5,105 nt of DNA, from the NCBI GenBank assembly GCA_017557925.1, contig JAFYWO010000120.1:1-5105 (forward strand), given 5' to 3'. This stretch comes from Alphaproteobacteria bacterium (GTDB lineage: Bacteria > Pseudomonadota > Alphaproteobacteria > RF32 > CAG-239). Each line of letters starts with the position of its first letter. Position 1 is the stretch's first letter. The notes under the pieces are model-generated. The model was not told the origin of the DNA, searched no databases, and saw nothing but the letters and a program-made list of their open reading frames with translations. The translations under genes were made by a program, and so were the position numbers. Shown one piece after another: positions 1 to 5,003 of this stretch.

Positions 1-818
1 AAACACTTTTAGGATTAGATAAAAACTCAAAACAAAAAATAAACTCACCATATCCGGATATAGTGCTTTCTTCAACCCGAAGAACTGCTCCTGTTGCCCG
101 TTATATCAAAAAAAATTCACCCAAAACAAAACTGACACAACTAATCCATATCGGCAAAACCGGAATTACTGATTTTGAAAAAATTTTTGTTCCGGAACAC
201 GATATGCATAAACATAGATCACCAAATATTGTATACACAACAGGCGCCCCTCATTTCATTACACAAGAAAAACTGGACAAAGCAAAAACCACTTGGGATA
301 AACAATTTTCTCACCTTCCGCATCCAATAACAGCACTTATAATAGGCGGTGCAATAAAAAATTCTCCTTTTTCTTTGGAAAATGCAACAAATTTGGCCTT
401 AGCCGTAAAAAAATACAAAGAACAAACTAAAGGTTCTTTATTGATAACCACATCAAGAAGAACAGGAAAGTTAGCAGAAGAACAAATAATGAAACATTTA
501 TCTTCCATACCAAACTTTAACTACCTTTGGGGAGCAACTGGAGATAATCCTTATTTAGGATTTTTAGCTTGCGCTGATGACTTAATTGTAACAGGTGATT
601 CTGTTTCTATGTGTTGCGAAGCTACTGCTACTAAAAAACCATTAAGAATTTTCACCGGCTCAAACTGGTTGACCAAAAAACATATACGCTTTATAAATTC
701 ACTTTACAATAAACAGTATGCCACAGAATTGACAAGCGAAAACAATATTTCTTTCACACCGTCTACCTCTACATTAAATACTGCACAAGAAATAGCAAAT
801 ACAATTTCTGAGCTTTAG
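1..818 (+). CDS. ELM1/DUF1022 family protein, 5'-truncated by window edge
   Basis: The reading frame is open from position 3 to the TAG at 816-818, giving 271 visible residues. The GTG at 63-65 is an internal valine, not a start: the codons before it read SPYPDIV and run into LSSTRRTAPVAR, the conserved N-terminal block (PxPDxVISxGRRTAPVAR type) of the 'mitochondrial fission ELM1' family. Other family blocks visible are LIIGG (about 342-356), TTSRRTG (447-467), NPYLGFLACAD (546-578) and GDSVSMCCEA (594-623), the last followed by KPLRIF. Family members are about 300-330 aa, so perhaps 40-60 residues lie outside the window. The bacterial role is not established. The plant homologue helps recruit a dynamin-related protein to mitochondria. 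The D/S-rich block followed by EAxxxxKP resembles the donor site of GT-B-fold glycosyltransferases and epimerases, so a sugar-nucleotide or envelope role is possible (inference). It overlaps the convergent gene by 4 bp. Confidence 0.88.
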   Translation, partial: TLLGLDKNSKQKINSPYPDIVLSSTRRTAPVARYIKKNSPKTKLTQLIHIGKTGITDFEKIFVPEHDMHKHRSPNIVYTTGAPHFITQEKLDKAKTTWDKQFSHLPHPITALIIGGAIKNSPFSLENATNLALAVKKYKEQTKGSLLITTSRRTGKLAEEQIMKHLSSIPNFNYLWGATGDNPYLGFLACADDLIVTGDSVSMCCEATATKKPLRIFTGSNWLTKKHIRFINSLYNKQYATELTSENNISFTPSTSTLNTAQEIANTISEL

Positions 819-1303
819 TCTAAAAAACCGACATAAGAACTAAATATACTATCTACTTCTTTTTTTAATAAAGATAAACTAATATCTTTATTAAGCACTT
901 CTTTTAGCTGAAAAAACAATCTGACAACAGCATCATAATCAAGCTTTTGCTCTCCTTGACTTTCCAAAGCAAATTTCTTTAAATCATCATAAGCATTCCC
1001 ATTACTTTTCCATCCTTGTAAAAAACACCTCTCTTTGGTATCTCTGACAACTTCCCCATACCTATCTTTACTATCAAAATAAGCATTATAAATAGCTCTG
1101 TTTAACACTCTTATTTCTTCACTTTCTTCCTCATCAACATCGTCTTCTTTATTTGTTGCATTCATAAGTACTGTATTACATCTATTCAAAATACTATCAT
1201 ACACCTTAAAACTATCCTTTTCATCATTTTCAAAAGATTTTTTAAGACAAATCAAAGATATTTCTTCATATATTTTTTTTGCATCATTAAAAACAAAACT
1301 CAT
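815..1303 (-). CDS. hypothetical 162-aa soluble protein, family not recognised
   Basis: I do not recognise this protein. The chosen ATG (complement of 1301-1303) starts MSFVFNDAKK and is preceded at 6-nt spacing by a strong Shine-Dalgarno, AAGGTGG. The frame stays open upstream to an ATG at 1483, but that extension is a Phe/Tyr/Val-rich string produced by T-rich intergenic DNA, has no ribosome site, and overlaps the probable promoter, so I rejected it. The protein is charged, with an acidic stretch at residues 52-63 (KEDDVDEEESEE) between two predicted helical parts: about 1-50, and 64-162, which includes RVLNRAIYNAYFDSKDRYGEVV and the LKEVLNKDISLSLLKKEV region. There is no signal peptide, membrane segment or metal-binding Cys/His pattern; cysteines are at 19, 42 and 93. 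Its TAA stop shares the TTAG at 815-818 with the ELM1-family stop. It is divergent from the RHH_4 pair and could be controlled by it (inference). Confidence 0.72.
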   Translation of the reverse strand: MSFVFNDAKKIYEEISLICLKKSFENDEKDSFKVYDSILNRCNTVLMNATNKEDDVDEEESEEIRVLNRAIYNAYFDSKDRYGEVVRDTKERCFLQGWKSNGNAYDDLKKFALESQGEQKLDYDAVVRLFFQLKEVLNKDISLSLLKKEVDSIFSSYVGFLD

Positions 1304-1309
1304 AATTTT

Positions 1310-1318
1310 CCACCTTTC
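1310..1318 (-). promoter_or_regulatory. Shine-Dalgarno that fixes the start of the 162-aa gene
   Basis: The complement of 1310-1318 reads GAAAGGTGG, a good anti-16S match, six bases before the ATG at 1303. The upstream in-frame ATG at 1483 has only A/T-rich sequence before it, so this site decides the start. Confidence 0.75.
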
Positions 1319-1326
1319 AAAAAAAG

Positions 1327-1353
1327 AATATATCTCTTTAATTAAATTTACAA
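1327..1353 (-). promoter_or_regulatory. candidate sigma70-type promoter for the 162-aa gene
   Basis: On the minus strand, TTGTAA (complement of 1348-1353) lies 15 bp before TATATT (complement of 1327-1332). The spacing is shorter than ideal and the region is so A/T-rich that chance matches are common. The spacer contains the 10-bp palindrome TTTAATTAAA (1337-1346), which could be an operator. Confidence is low. Confidence 0.3.
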
Positions 1354-1477
1354 CCATTTTAACATAAAAAAACATAGAATTTACAAAAAAATACATTTCT
1401 AACACACTAATAAATAAAATCACATATACAAAAACAAAACTAAAAACATTAAAATAAAAAATACAAACAAATAATGG

Positions 1478-1507
1478 TTGCATTTAAAATAAAAAATTGC
1501 ATAATAC
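1478..1507 (+). promoter_or_regulatory. candidate promoter/operator of the RHH_4 operon with TTGCAT direct repeat
   Basis: TTGCAT (1478-1483) can serve as a -35 box, with CATAAT (1500-1505, one mismatch to TATAAT) 16 bp downstream. TTGCAT recurs exactly at 1497-1502, overlapping the -10, so the two copies are 19 bp apart (start to start), close to two helical turns on the same face. Transcription would begin about 20 nt before the ATG at 1532. RHH regulators commonly bind short repeats over their own promoters, so autoregulation is plausible but unproven. Confidence 0.42.
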
Positions 1508-1531
1508 AAAAAAACAGCAAAGGAGAATTCT

Positions 1532-1828
1532 ATGAATAATACAGCAGTACGTGTAATAGATATAAGAGATAAAAGAACAAGTATGCGCCTAACCCCTTGT
1601 GAATGGAAAGCTATAGATATGATTTGCCAAAGAGAGAACATAAAAAGAAAAAAACTCTTTGAATTAATAGACACAAATAAAGACCCAAAACTTGGATTAA
1701 CCTCATCTATTCGCCTATTCACACTTATTTATTATAAAAATACCGTTATGAAAACCATCAATCCGACAATCGCAAAACAACTAAAAAATCCTATTTTTGA
1801 TGCAATTAAATCTATTTCAGCCTCTTAA
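1532..1828 (+). CDS. RHH_4-type ribbon-helix-helix protein, copy 1
   Basis: This 98-aa protein matches the alphaproteobacterial RHH_4 pattern: a short beta strand (RVIDIRDKRTSMRL, residues 7-20), a helix starting at EW (24-25) and running through IDMICQRENI, then a turn and the second helix KKLFELID, and the hallmark LTSSIRLF (56-63) near the C-terminal side. Family members are small dimeric proteins of the MetJ/Arc fold, where the strand pair usually contacts the DNA major groove. Most of this subfamily has no assigned target. The start has an excellent AAAGGAG (1519-1525) six bases upstream. It is the first gene of a two-gene operon with a paralogue about half identical over residues 7-70. 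No toxin gene is next to it, so an antitoxin role is not supported. The likely role is transcriptional regulation (inference from fold). Confidence 0.78.
   Translation: MNNTAVRVIDIRDKRTSMRLTPCEWKAIDMICQRENIKRKKLFELIDTNKDPKLGLTSSIRLFTLIYYKNTVMKTINPTIAKQLKNPIFDAIKSISAS
1625..1650 (+). repeat. conserved segment of tandem gene duplication, copy A
   Basis: These 26 bases, starting TGCCAAA and ending ATAAAAAGAAA, match 1934-1959 at 23 of 26 positions and lie at the same codon positions (residues 32-40, CQxENIKR) of the two RHH_4 genes. The match is stronger than in the rest of the genes, which suggests duplication followed by divergence with constraint on the helix-turn segment. Confidence 0.6.
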
Positions 1829-1840
1829 AGGAGATAAAAA

Positions 1841-2131
1841 ATGGCAAAACTAACAAGCAGGGTAATTATTTTTGAAAATAAAAAAACAAGTATTCGTCTG
1901 GCAGAAGAAGAGTGGGATGCTCTATCACTTATCTGCCAAAAGGAGAATATAAAAAGAAATAACCTTTTAGAGTTAATAAACCAAACAAAAAACAAAGAAA
2001 TAACCCTAACAAACTCTGTTAGGCTATTCTCAATAATCTACTTTTATAACGAGCTTATACATCTTCAAAATTATGACATATCTGCTATACAAAATCCTTC
2101 TATAACAGAAGCAATACACGGAATACTATAA
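1841..2131 (+). CDS. RHH_4-type ribbon-helix-helix protein, copy 2
   Basis: This 96-aa paralogue of the preceding gene has the same architecture: strand RVIIFENKKTSIRL (7-20), first helix from EEEW (22-25) through LSLICQKENI, second helix NNLLELIN, and the hallmark LTNSVRLFSIIY (56-67). About 33 of 64 residues over positions 7-70 are identical to copy 1. Conserved positions include T16, S17, R19, L20, E24, W25, C32 and the R-L-F triad 61-63, as expected for a retained fold. The Shine-Dalgarno AAAGGAG (1827-1833) overlaps the TAA of copy 1, with 12 nt between the genes, so the two are almost certainly co-transcribed and possibly translationally coupled. The differing strand residues (D10/I10, I11/F11, R12/E12) could give different DNA specificity or allow a heterodimer (inference). 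No rightward terminator is evident after it; the hairpin downstream has its T-tract only on the other strand. Confidence 0.77.
   Translation: MAKLTSRVIIFENKKTSIRLAEEEWDALSLICQKENIKRNNLLELINQTKNKEITLTNSVRLFSIIYFYNELIHLQNYDISAIQNPSITEAIHGIL
1934..1959 (+). repeat. conserved segment of tandem gene duplication, copy B
   Basis: This is the partner of 1625-1650 (23 of 26 bases identical), in the same reading frame and codon positions of the second RHH_4 gene. Confidence 0.6.
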
Positions 2132-2149
2132 ACCCTCTCTTTACTCCAA

Positions 2150-2178
2150 TAAAAAAGCGGTAACTTATCGTTACCGCT
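2150..2178 (-). terminator. rho-independent terminator of pfkA (leftward)
   Basis: AGCGGTAAC (2156-2164) and GTTACCGCT (2170-2178) form a perfect 9-bp stem with a 5-nt loop. On the minus strand the stem is followed by a run of six T residues (complement of 2151-2156), the first of which is the closing base of the stem. The hairpin begins 18 nt after the pfkA stop. On the plus strand it is followed by CAAAACAAAG, with no T-tract, so it should act leftward only. Confidence 0.88.
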
Positions 2179-2196
2179 CAAAACAAAGTAGCTTAA

Positions 2197-3279
2197 TTAC
2201 TTTACTTCACCAACATACATACCCATTCCGACACCAGCTTTAACATAAACACTGTCTTTATTAAGCATTGTTGTTCCTTCTGCAACAACCTCTTCTAAAG
2301 GATATGTCTTTATTTCATCACCACTCAAAGCAACCATAACATCAGTCTTGCCTTCTTTTAAAAGTTCAACAGCCTTTGCACCAAAGGCACAAGCAAGAGC
2401 TCTATCAAAAGCTGTAGGGTCGCCGGCACGTTGAACGTGACCCAATTTAGTTACTCTTGTTTGAAAACCGGAATATTTGGAATTGATTGCAGAACTTAAA
2501 TACTCACCAATACCTCCATTGATTTTTTCGCCAATCAAGTTTTTAGTATTAGAAACCATTTCACCATTTTCAGTATGTACGCCTTCAGAAACAACAATAA
2601 CAGCGTGCTTTCTGCCACTTTCCTTAACCTCTTTCAACTTATTGATAATACCATCAATAGTATACGGAATTTCAGGAACCAAACAAACGTCAGCAAAGCC
2701 TGCAATAGCAGAATGCATAGCCAAATGTCCTGCATCACGTCCCATAACCTCTAAAATTAAAGCTCTTTGATGAGAACGCGCAGTCTTCCATAACGCATCA
2801 ATAGCCTCTACACAAACTTGGCAAGCAGAATTAAAACCTACAGAATACTGTGTTAAAGGAGTGTCATTATCAATAGTTTTTGGGATACCAACCATTTTAA
2901 CACCGGCATTTTTGCAATAATTACTAACGATATTCATACTACCGTCACCGCCTACAACAACAACCGCATCAAGCCCTAAAGCTCTGACACCTTCTCCGAA
3001 ACGTTTAGAAATTTCTGCCTGAGATTCCAATTTAACTCCTTTATTTAAAGAGCCTAAATAAGAACCGGCTAATCTTGGCCACGGTGTATCTGAAAAATTA
3101 CGAGTCGTTAACAATTCATAAGAAAGAGGAACTTCAGTCAAACCATCTGTTCCATTGTGAATACCATATACTTCCCAACCAAGTTTACTTGCAGAATTAA
3201 CTACAGACATAACAACAGCATTAAGACCAGCACAGTCACCACCGCTTGTTAAAATACCGATTTTTTTTATTTCAGTCAT
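2197..3279 (-). CDS. pfkA: 6-phosphofructokinase, PfkA family (G/K donor-site type)
   Basis: This is a complete 360-aa cytoplasmic enzyme of glycolysis that phosphorylates fructose 6-phosphate to fructose 1,6-bisphosphate. Visible motifs are the nucleotide-binding TSGGDCAGLNA (residues 11-21), GGDGS (110-114), the catalytic PKTIDND (133-139, with D137 the general base equivalent to E. coli D127), SHQR (169-172), EVMGRDAG (177-184), SEG (231-233) and GHVQRAGDP (280-288). The substrate-contacting R172, R181, E232, R275, H281 and R284 all appear present. Donor-site positions 104/124 (E. coli numbering) are Gly113/Lys134. ATP enzymes of the E. coli type have Gly/Gly, pyrophosphate enzymes Asp/Lys, and plant and trypanosome ATP-PFKs Gly/Lys; ATP is therefore the likelier donor, but this is not certain. 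The effector-site arginines 21, 25 and 154 align with M24, N28 and W164, so E. coli-type control by ADP/PEP is probably absent. The start has AGGA (complement of 3287-3290) 7 nt upstream. The gene appears monocistronic. Confidence 0.96.
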   Translation of the reverse strand: MTEIKKIGILTSGGDCAGLNAVVMSVVNSASKLGWEVYGIHNGTDGLTEVPLSYELLTTRNFSDTPWPRLAGSYLGSLNKGVKLESQAEISKRFGEGVRALGLDAVVVVGGDGSMNIVSNYCKNAGVKMVGIPKTIDNDTPLTQYSVGFNSACQVCVEAIDALWKTARSHQRALILEVMGRDAGHLAMHSAIAGFADVCLVPEIPYTIDGIINKLKEVKESGRKHAVIVVSEGVHTENGEMVSNTKNLIGEKINGGIGEYLSSAINSKYSGFQTRVTKLGHVQRAGDPTAFDRALACAFGAKAVELLKEGKTDVMVALSGDEIKTYPLEEVVAEGTTMLNKDSVYVKAGVGMGMYVGEVK

Positions 3280-3304
3280 ATTTTTTTCCTATTATTAAAT
3301 AAAG

Positions 3305-3321
3305 TTCAAATTTGAATTATA
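3305..3321 (-). promoter_or_regulatory. pfkA -10 candidate abutting a 12-bp palindrome
   Basis: On the minus strand a perfect TATAAT (complement of 3316-3321) stands 36 bp before the pfkA ATG. No good -35 is found at 16-18 bp. Immediately downstream, TTCAAATTTGAA (3305-3316) is a perfect 12-bp palindrome overlapping the last base of the -10, so a bound dimer there would block initiation. The palindrome is A/T-rich and could occur by chance. Confidence 0.42.
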
Positions 3322-3357
3322 AAATCACATACTTCATAATTTTATATTAACTAACAT

Positions 3358-3391
3358 AAAAAAAATTTTTTTCATCATTTTTTTTTATTTT
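3358..3391. other. A/T tracts between divergent pfkA and ydcH-like promoters
   Basis: A run of eight A and seven T (3358-3372) is followed by nine T (3378-3386) and four T (3388-3391). Such tracts bend DNA. They lie just upstream of the promoter at 3406-3434, where they could act as an UP-like element (inference). In such A/T-rich DNA the runs may have no function. Confidence 0.35.
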
Positions 3392-3405
3392 CTCCTCAAA
3401 AGTTC

Positions 3406-3434
3406 TTGATTTTTTACCCAAAATGCGGTATAAT
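3406..3434 (+). promoter_or_regulatory. sigma70-type promoter of the YdcH-like gene
   Basis: TTGATT (3406-3411) is separated by exactly 17 bp from a perfect TATAAT (3429-3434), the best promoter in the window. Initiation near 3441 would leave a 5' leader of about 57 nt. The hexamer AATGCG appears three times nearby: 3422-3427, 3432-3437 (10 bp, one helical turn, later) and 3459-3464 in the leader. TCGC/GCGA (3453-3456 with 3462-3465) could form only a weak hairpin in the leader. Confidence 0.7.
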
Positions 3435-3497
3435 GCGTCAAATAATTAAGAATCGCCCAATGCGACACTAACTTTTTATCTAACGGAGTTCTTAAAT

Positions 3498-3710
3498 ATG
3501 GCTAATTCAAATTCTTTTAACAAGCTACAACTTCAACTTTGCGAGCTTAAATTAGAAGAAAGAAGGGTAAAATCAGACATTACAAAATTAGTAAAAAACA
3601 AACAGATGATTGACTTCTACCAAGCACAACAACTAAACAGTCAAAAAACGAGTCTAAAAAACAAAATACAAACACTGGAAACTCTGATTAACCCAAACAT
3701 TATTGCATAA
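3498..3710 (+). CDS. small YdcH/DUF465-like coiled-coil protein
   Basis: This 70-aa protein is almost entirely helical. Helix one (about residues 7-34) has leucines at heptad-like spacing and charged flanks, and helix two (about 38-62) contains LNSQKTSLKNKIQTLE. The second half follows the YdcH/DUF465 pattern, in which a 'LKKxKLxLKDxIxxLE' helix is followed, in many alphaproteobacterial members, by a tail close to PDIIA; here the tail is PNIIA. The role of this family is not established; members are small cytoplasmic helical-hairpin proteins. The start is supported by GGAG (3485-3488) nine bases upstream and by a near-consensus promoter, and a strong terminator begins within the stop codon, so this is a tightly bounded single-gene unit that may be highly expressed. 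The first half departs from the family's usual His/Asp-rich pattern, so the assignment is moderate. Confidence 0.68.
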   Translation: MANSNSFNKLQLQLCELKLEERRVKSDITKLVKNKQMIDFYQAQQLNSQKTSLKNKIQTLETLINPNIIA

Positions 3711-3738
3711 TAAAGTCGTATTTTACGACTTTATTTTT
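3709..3738 (+). terminator. rho-independent terminator of the YdcH-like gene
   Basis: TAAAGTCGTA (3711-3720) pairs perfectly with TACGACTTTA (3724-3733) around a 3-nt loop, and A3709-A3710 can extend the stem against T3734-T3735. A run of five T (3734-3738) follows. The base of the stem includes part of the TAA stop codon at 3708-3710, leaving essentially no 3' untranslated spacer. Confidence 0.9.
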
Positions 3739-3774
3739 AATGAGTTTTTTTGCGCTTAAACTAGGTTAATAATT

Positions 3775-4935
3775 ATGAAAAACAGCAAACATTACACCGC
3801 CTATTATGCTTTTTTTGCTGTTTTTGTGTTGTTTTGTTCTTTATGTGCTTTCTTTATTTACCATAAAAATTACTTAAAAATTTTTGTAGTATACTACAAA
3901 CCGGCTCCAATCATAAAAACAAATATACTTGAGCCTATACAAGCAGGACGCTTGATTTCTGACACACCCTCAAGAGCAGGTGTATTTACTCCAAAAGAAA
4001 TCTCTTGGCTAAAAGAAAATATGATAGGCGATGAAACAGGTGACAATATTTCACACCTAAACCGTTATTTTGCAGAAATAACCGCTCTTTATTGGATAAA
4101 CTCCAATACATCATATCCCTATGTAGGAATGTTCCAATATCGCCGTTATTTAGATATAAACCCTAATCATTACTACCCTATAGTAGAATATCCTTCTATG
4201 AGTTTTGGGCATTTGGGTATAAACCATTTAAAAGGATTTTCAAAACTTTTCATAGAAAAACTGAATTTAGAAAAAAAACATATTCTACCTATACTCAAGA
4301 CACACGACATCATTGTAGCCGAACCAATAAAACTAAATACATACAAACAATACAAACAAGACCACATAATAAAAGATTTAGATTTAGCCTTACAGATTAT
4401 ACAGCAGAAATACCCTTATATGTATGAGTTTGCAAAAGAAACCCTCAACAACGACGACGGATTCTATCCTTCAAATATATTTATAACCAAAAAAGAAATC
4501 TTAAATAACTATAGTAACTGGCTATTTAGTATACTTCTACCGGTATATAACCAAATAAAAACTGACTTAAAAAATCGCTCAAACGAACAAAAACTTGCTC
4601 TTGCATATTTATCAGAAAGATTGTTTACCATATATCTTCGCTACCACAAAAAAAATCACGGTTTAAAAATAAAAGAACTTCCTTTTGTATTGGCTTCTGA
4701 TTTCTTTTTGCCTCCAATAAATTCTTTATACATAAAACTAAAAACACCTTTGTTTGAAGATATTTTTATAAAACATCCGAACTACGCAAATAAAATCTGT
4801 GGTTATAATAATCAATATTATCATTGTGGTAATTTTGAAGTTCTTCCAGATAATCGCCTAAAAATTAAGTGGGACAATAAAAAAATATCATACTTCAAAC
4901 ACAAAACCGATAATGTCTTTGAGCTTGAAAATTAA
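3775..4935 (+). CDS. DUF4422 glycosyltransferase with N-terminal membrane anchor
   Basis: This 386-aa protein starts with a hydrophobic segment (about residues 9-29, Ala/Phe/Val/Leu/Cys-rich), which I read as one transmembrane helix; there is no lipobox. The DUF4422 domain then runs from about 35 to 310: KIFVVYYKP (35-43), a LEPIQAGR block (52-59), GDETGDNIS (85-93), EITALYWINSN (101-111), YVGMFQYRRYL (116-126), HDIIVAEP (177-184), NIFITKKEI (234-242), NWLFSILLP (248-256) and LSERLFTIYL (279-288). The family occurs in capsule, LPS and O-antigen clusters as glycosyltransferases; donor and acceptor are unknown. The tail (about 325-386), with a HPNYAN start, GNFEVLPDNRLKIKWDN and ISYF, may be a small beta-rich accessory module. 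The ATG at 3775 has only a weak AGG about 10 nt upstream. The next in-frame ATG, at residue 83, would remove conserved sequence, so the anchor is probably real. No sugar-biosynthesis gene adjoins it. Confidence 0.82.
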   Translation: MKNSKHYTAYYAFFAVFVLFCSLCAFFIYHKNYLKIFVVYYKPAPIIKTNILEPIQAGRLISDTPSRAGVFTPKEISWLKENMIGDETGDNISHLNRYFAEITALYWINSNTSYPYVGMFQYRRYLDINPNHYYPIVEYPSMSFGHLGINHLKGFSKLFIEKLNLEKKHILPILKTHDIIVAEPIKLNTYKQYKQDHIIKDLDLALQIIQQKYPYMYEFAKETLNNDDGFYPSNIFITKKEILNNYSNWLFSILLPVYNQIKTDLKNRSNEQKLALAYLSERLFTIYLRYHKKNHGLKIKELPFVLASDFFLPPINSLYIKLKTPLFEDIFIKHPNYANKICGYNNQYYHCGNFEVLPDNRLKIKWDNKKISYFKHKTDNVFELEN

Positions 4936-4982
4936 ACATAAAATTTTATCTATAAATTAACCTAACATAAACCACCTTTTTA

Positions 4983-5003
4983 TACAATACCCTACAAATT
5001 GTA
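4983..5003. repeat. inverted repeat upstream of the antiporter gene
   Basis: TACAAT (4983-4988) and ATTGTA (4998-5003) are perfect 6-bp inverted repeats separated by 9 bp, 22 bp before the ATG at 5026. The left arm also resembles a -10 box, though no clear -35 accompanies it. It could be an operator or a chance match. Confidence 0.3.

Noticed and set aside
311..508. 65-codon minus-strand open frame
   Set aside because: It lies wholly inside the ELM1-family gene, whose conserved motifs prove the plus frame is coding.
1304..1483. Extension of the 162-aa gene to an upstream ATG at 1483, adding 60 mostly hydrophobic residues
   Set aside because: It has no Shine-Dalgarno, its composition is what T-rich noncoding DNA gives, and it covers a probable promoter. 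The ATG at 1303 has a strong ribosome site.
1420..1722. 100-codon minus-strand open frame, hydrophobic
   Set aside because: It is antisense to the first RHH_4 gene and A/T-rich intergenic DNA, with no ribosome site or recognisable domain.
1532..2131. Toxin-antitoxin module based on RHH antitoxins
   Set aside because: Both genes are RHH_4-type and no RelE/ParE, PIN or similar toxin is adjacent. The divergent 162-aa protein has no toxin motif I can see.
2156..2178. Bidirectional terminator serving also the RHH_4 operon
   Set aside because: The T-tract exists only for leftward transcription; on the plus strand the hairpin is followed by CAAAACAAAG.
2477..2770. 97-codon plus-strand open frame
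   Set aside because: It is antisense to conserved pfkA codons and has no family resemblance.
3435..3497. Riboswitch or structured leader before the YdcH-like gene
   Set aside because: The leader is only about 57 nt and shows just a 4-bp stem; no known aptamer pattern is visible.
4173..4367. 64-codon minus-strand open frame
   Set aside because: It is antisense within the DUF4422 domain, with no independent support.
4938..4949. Terminator of the glycosyltransferase gene at ATAAAATTTTAT
   Set aside because: It is a loopless A/T palindrome with no G/C stem and no following T-tract.
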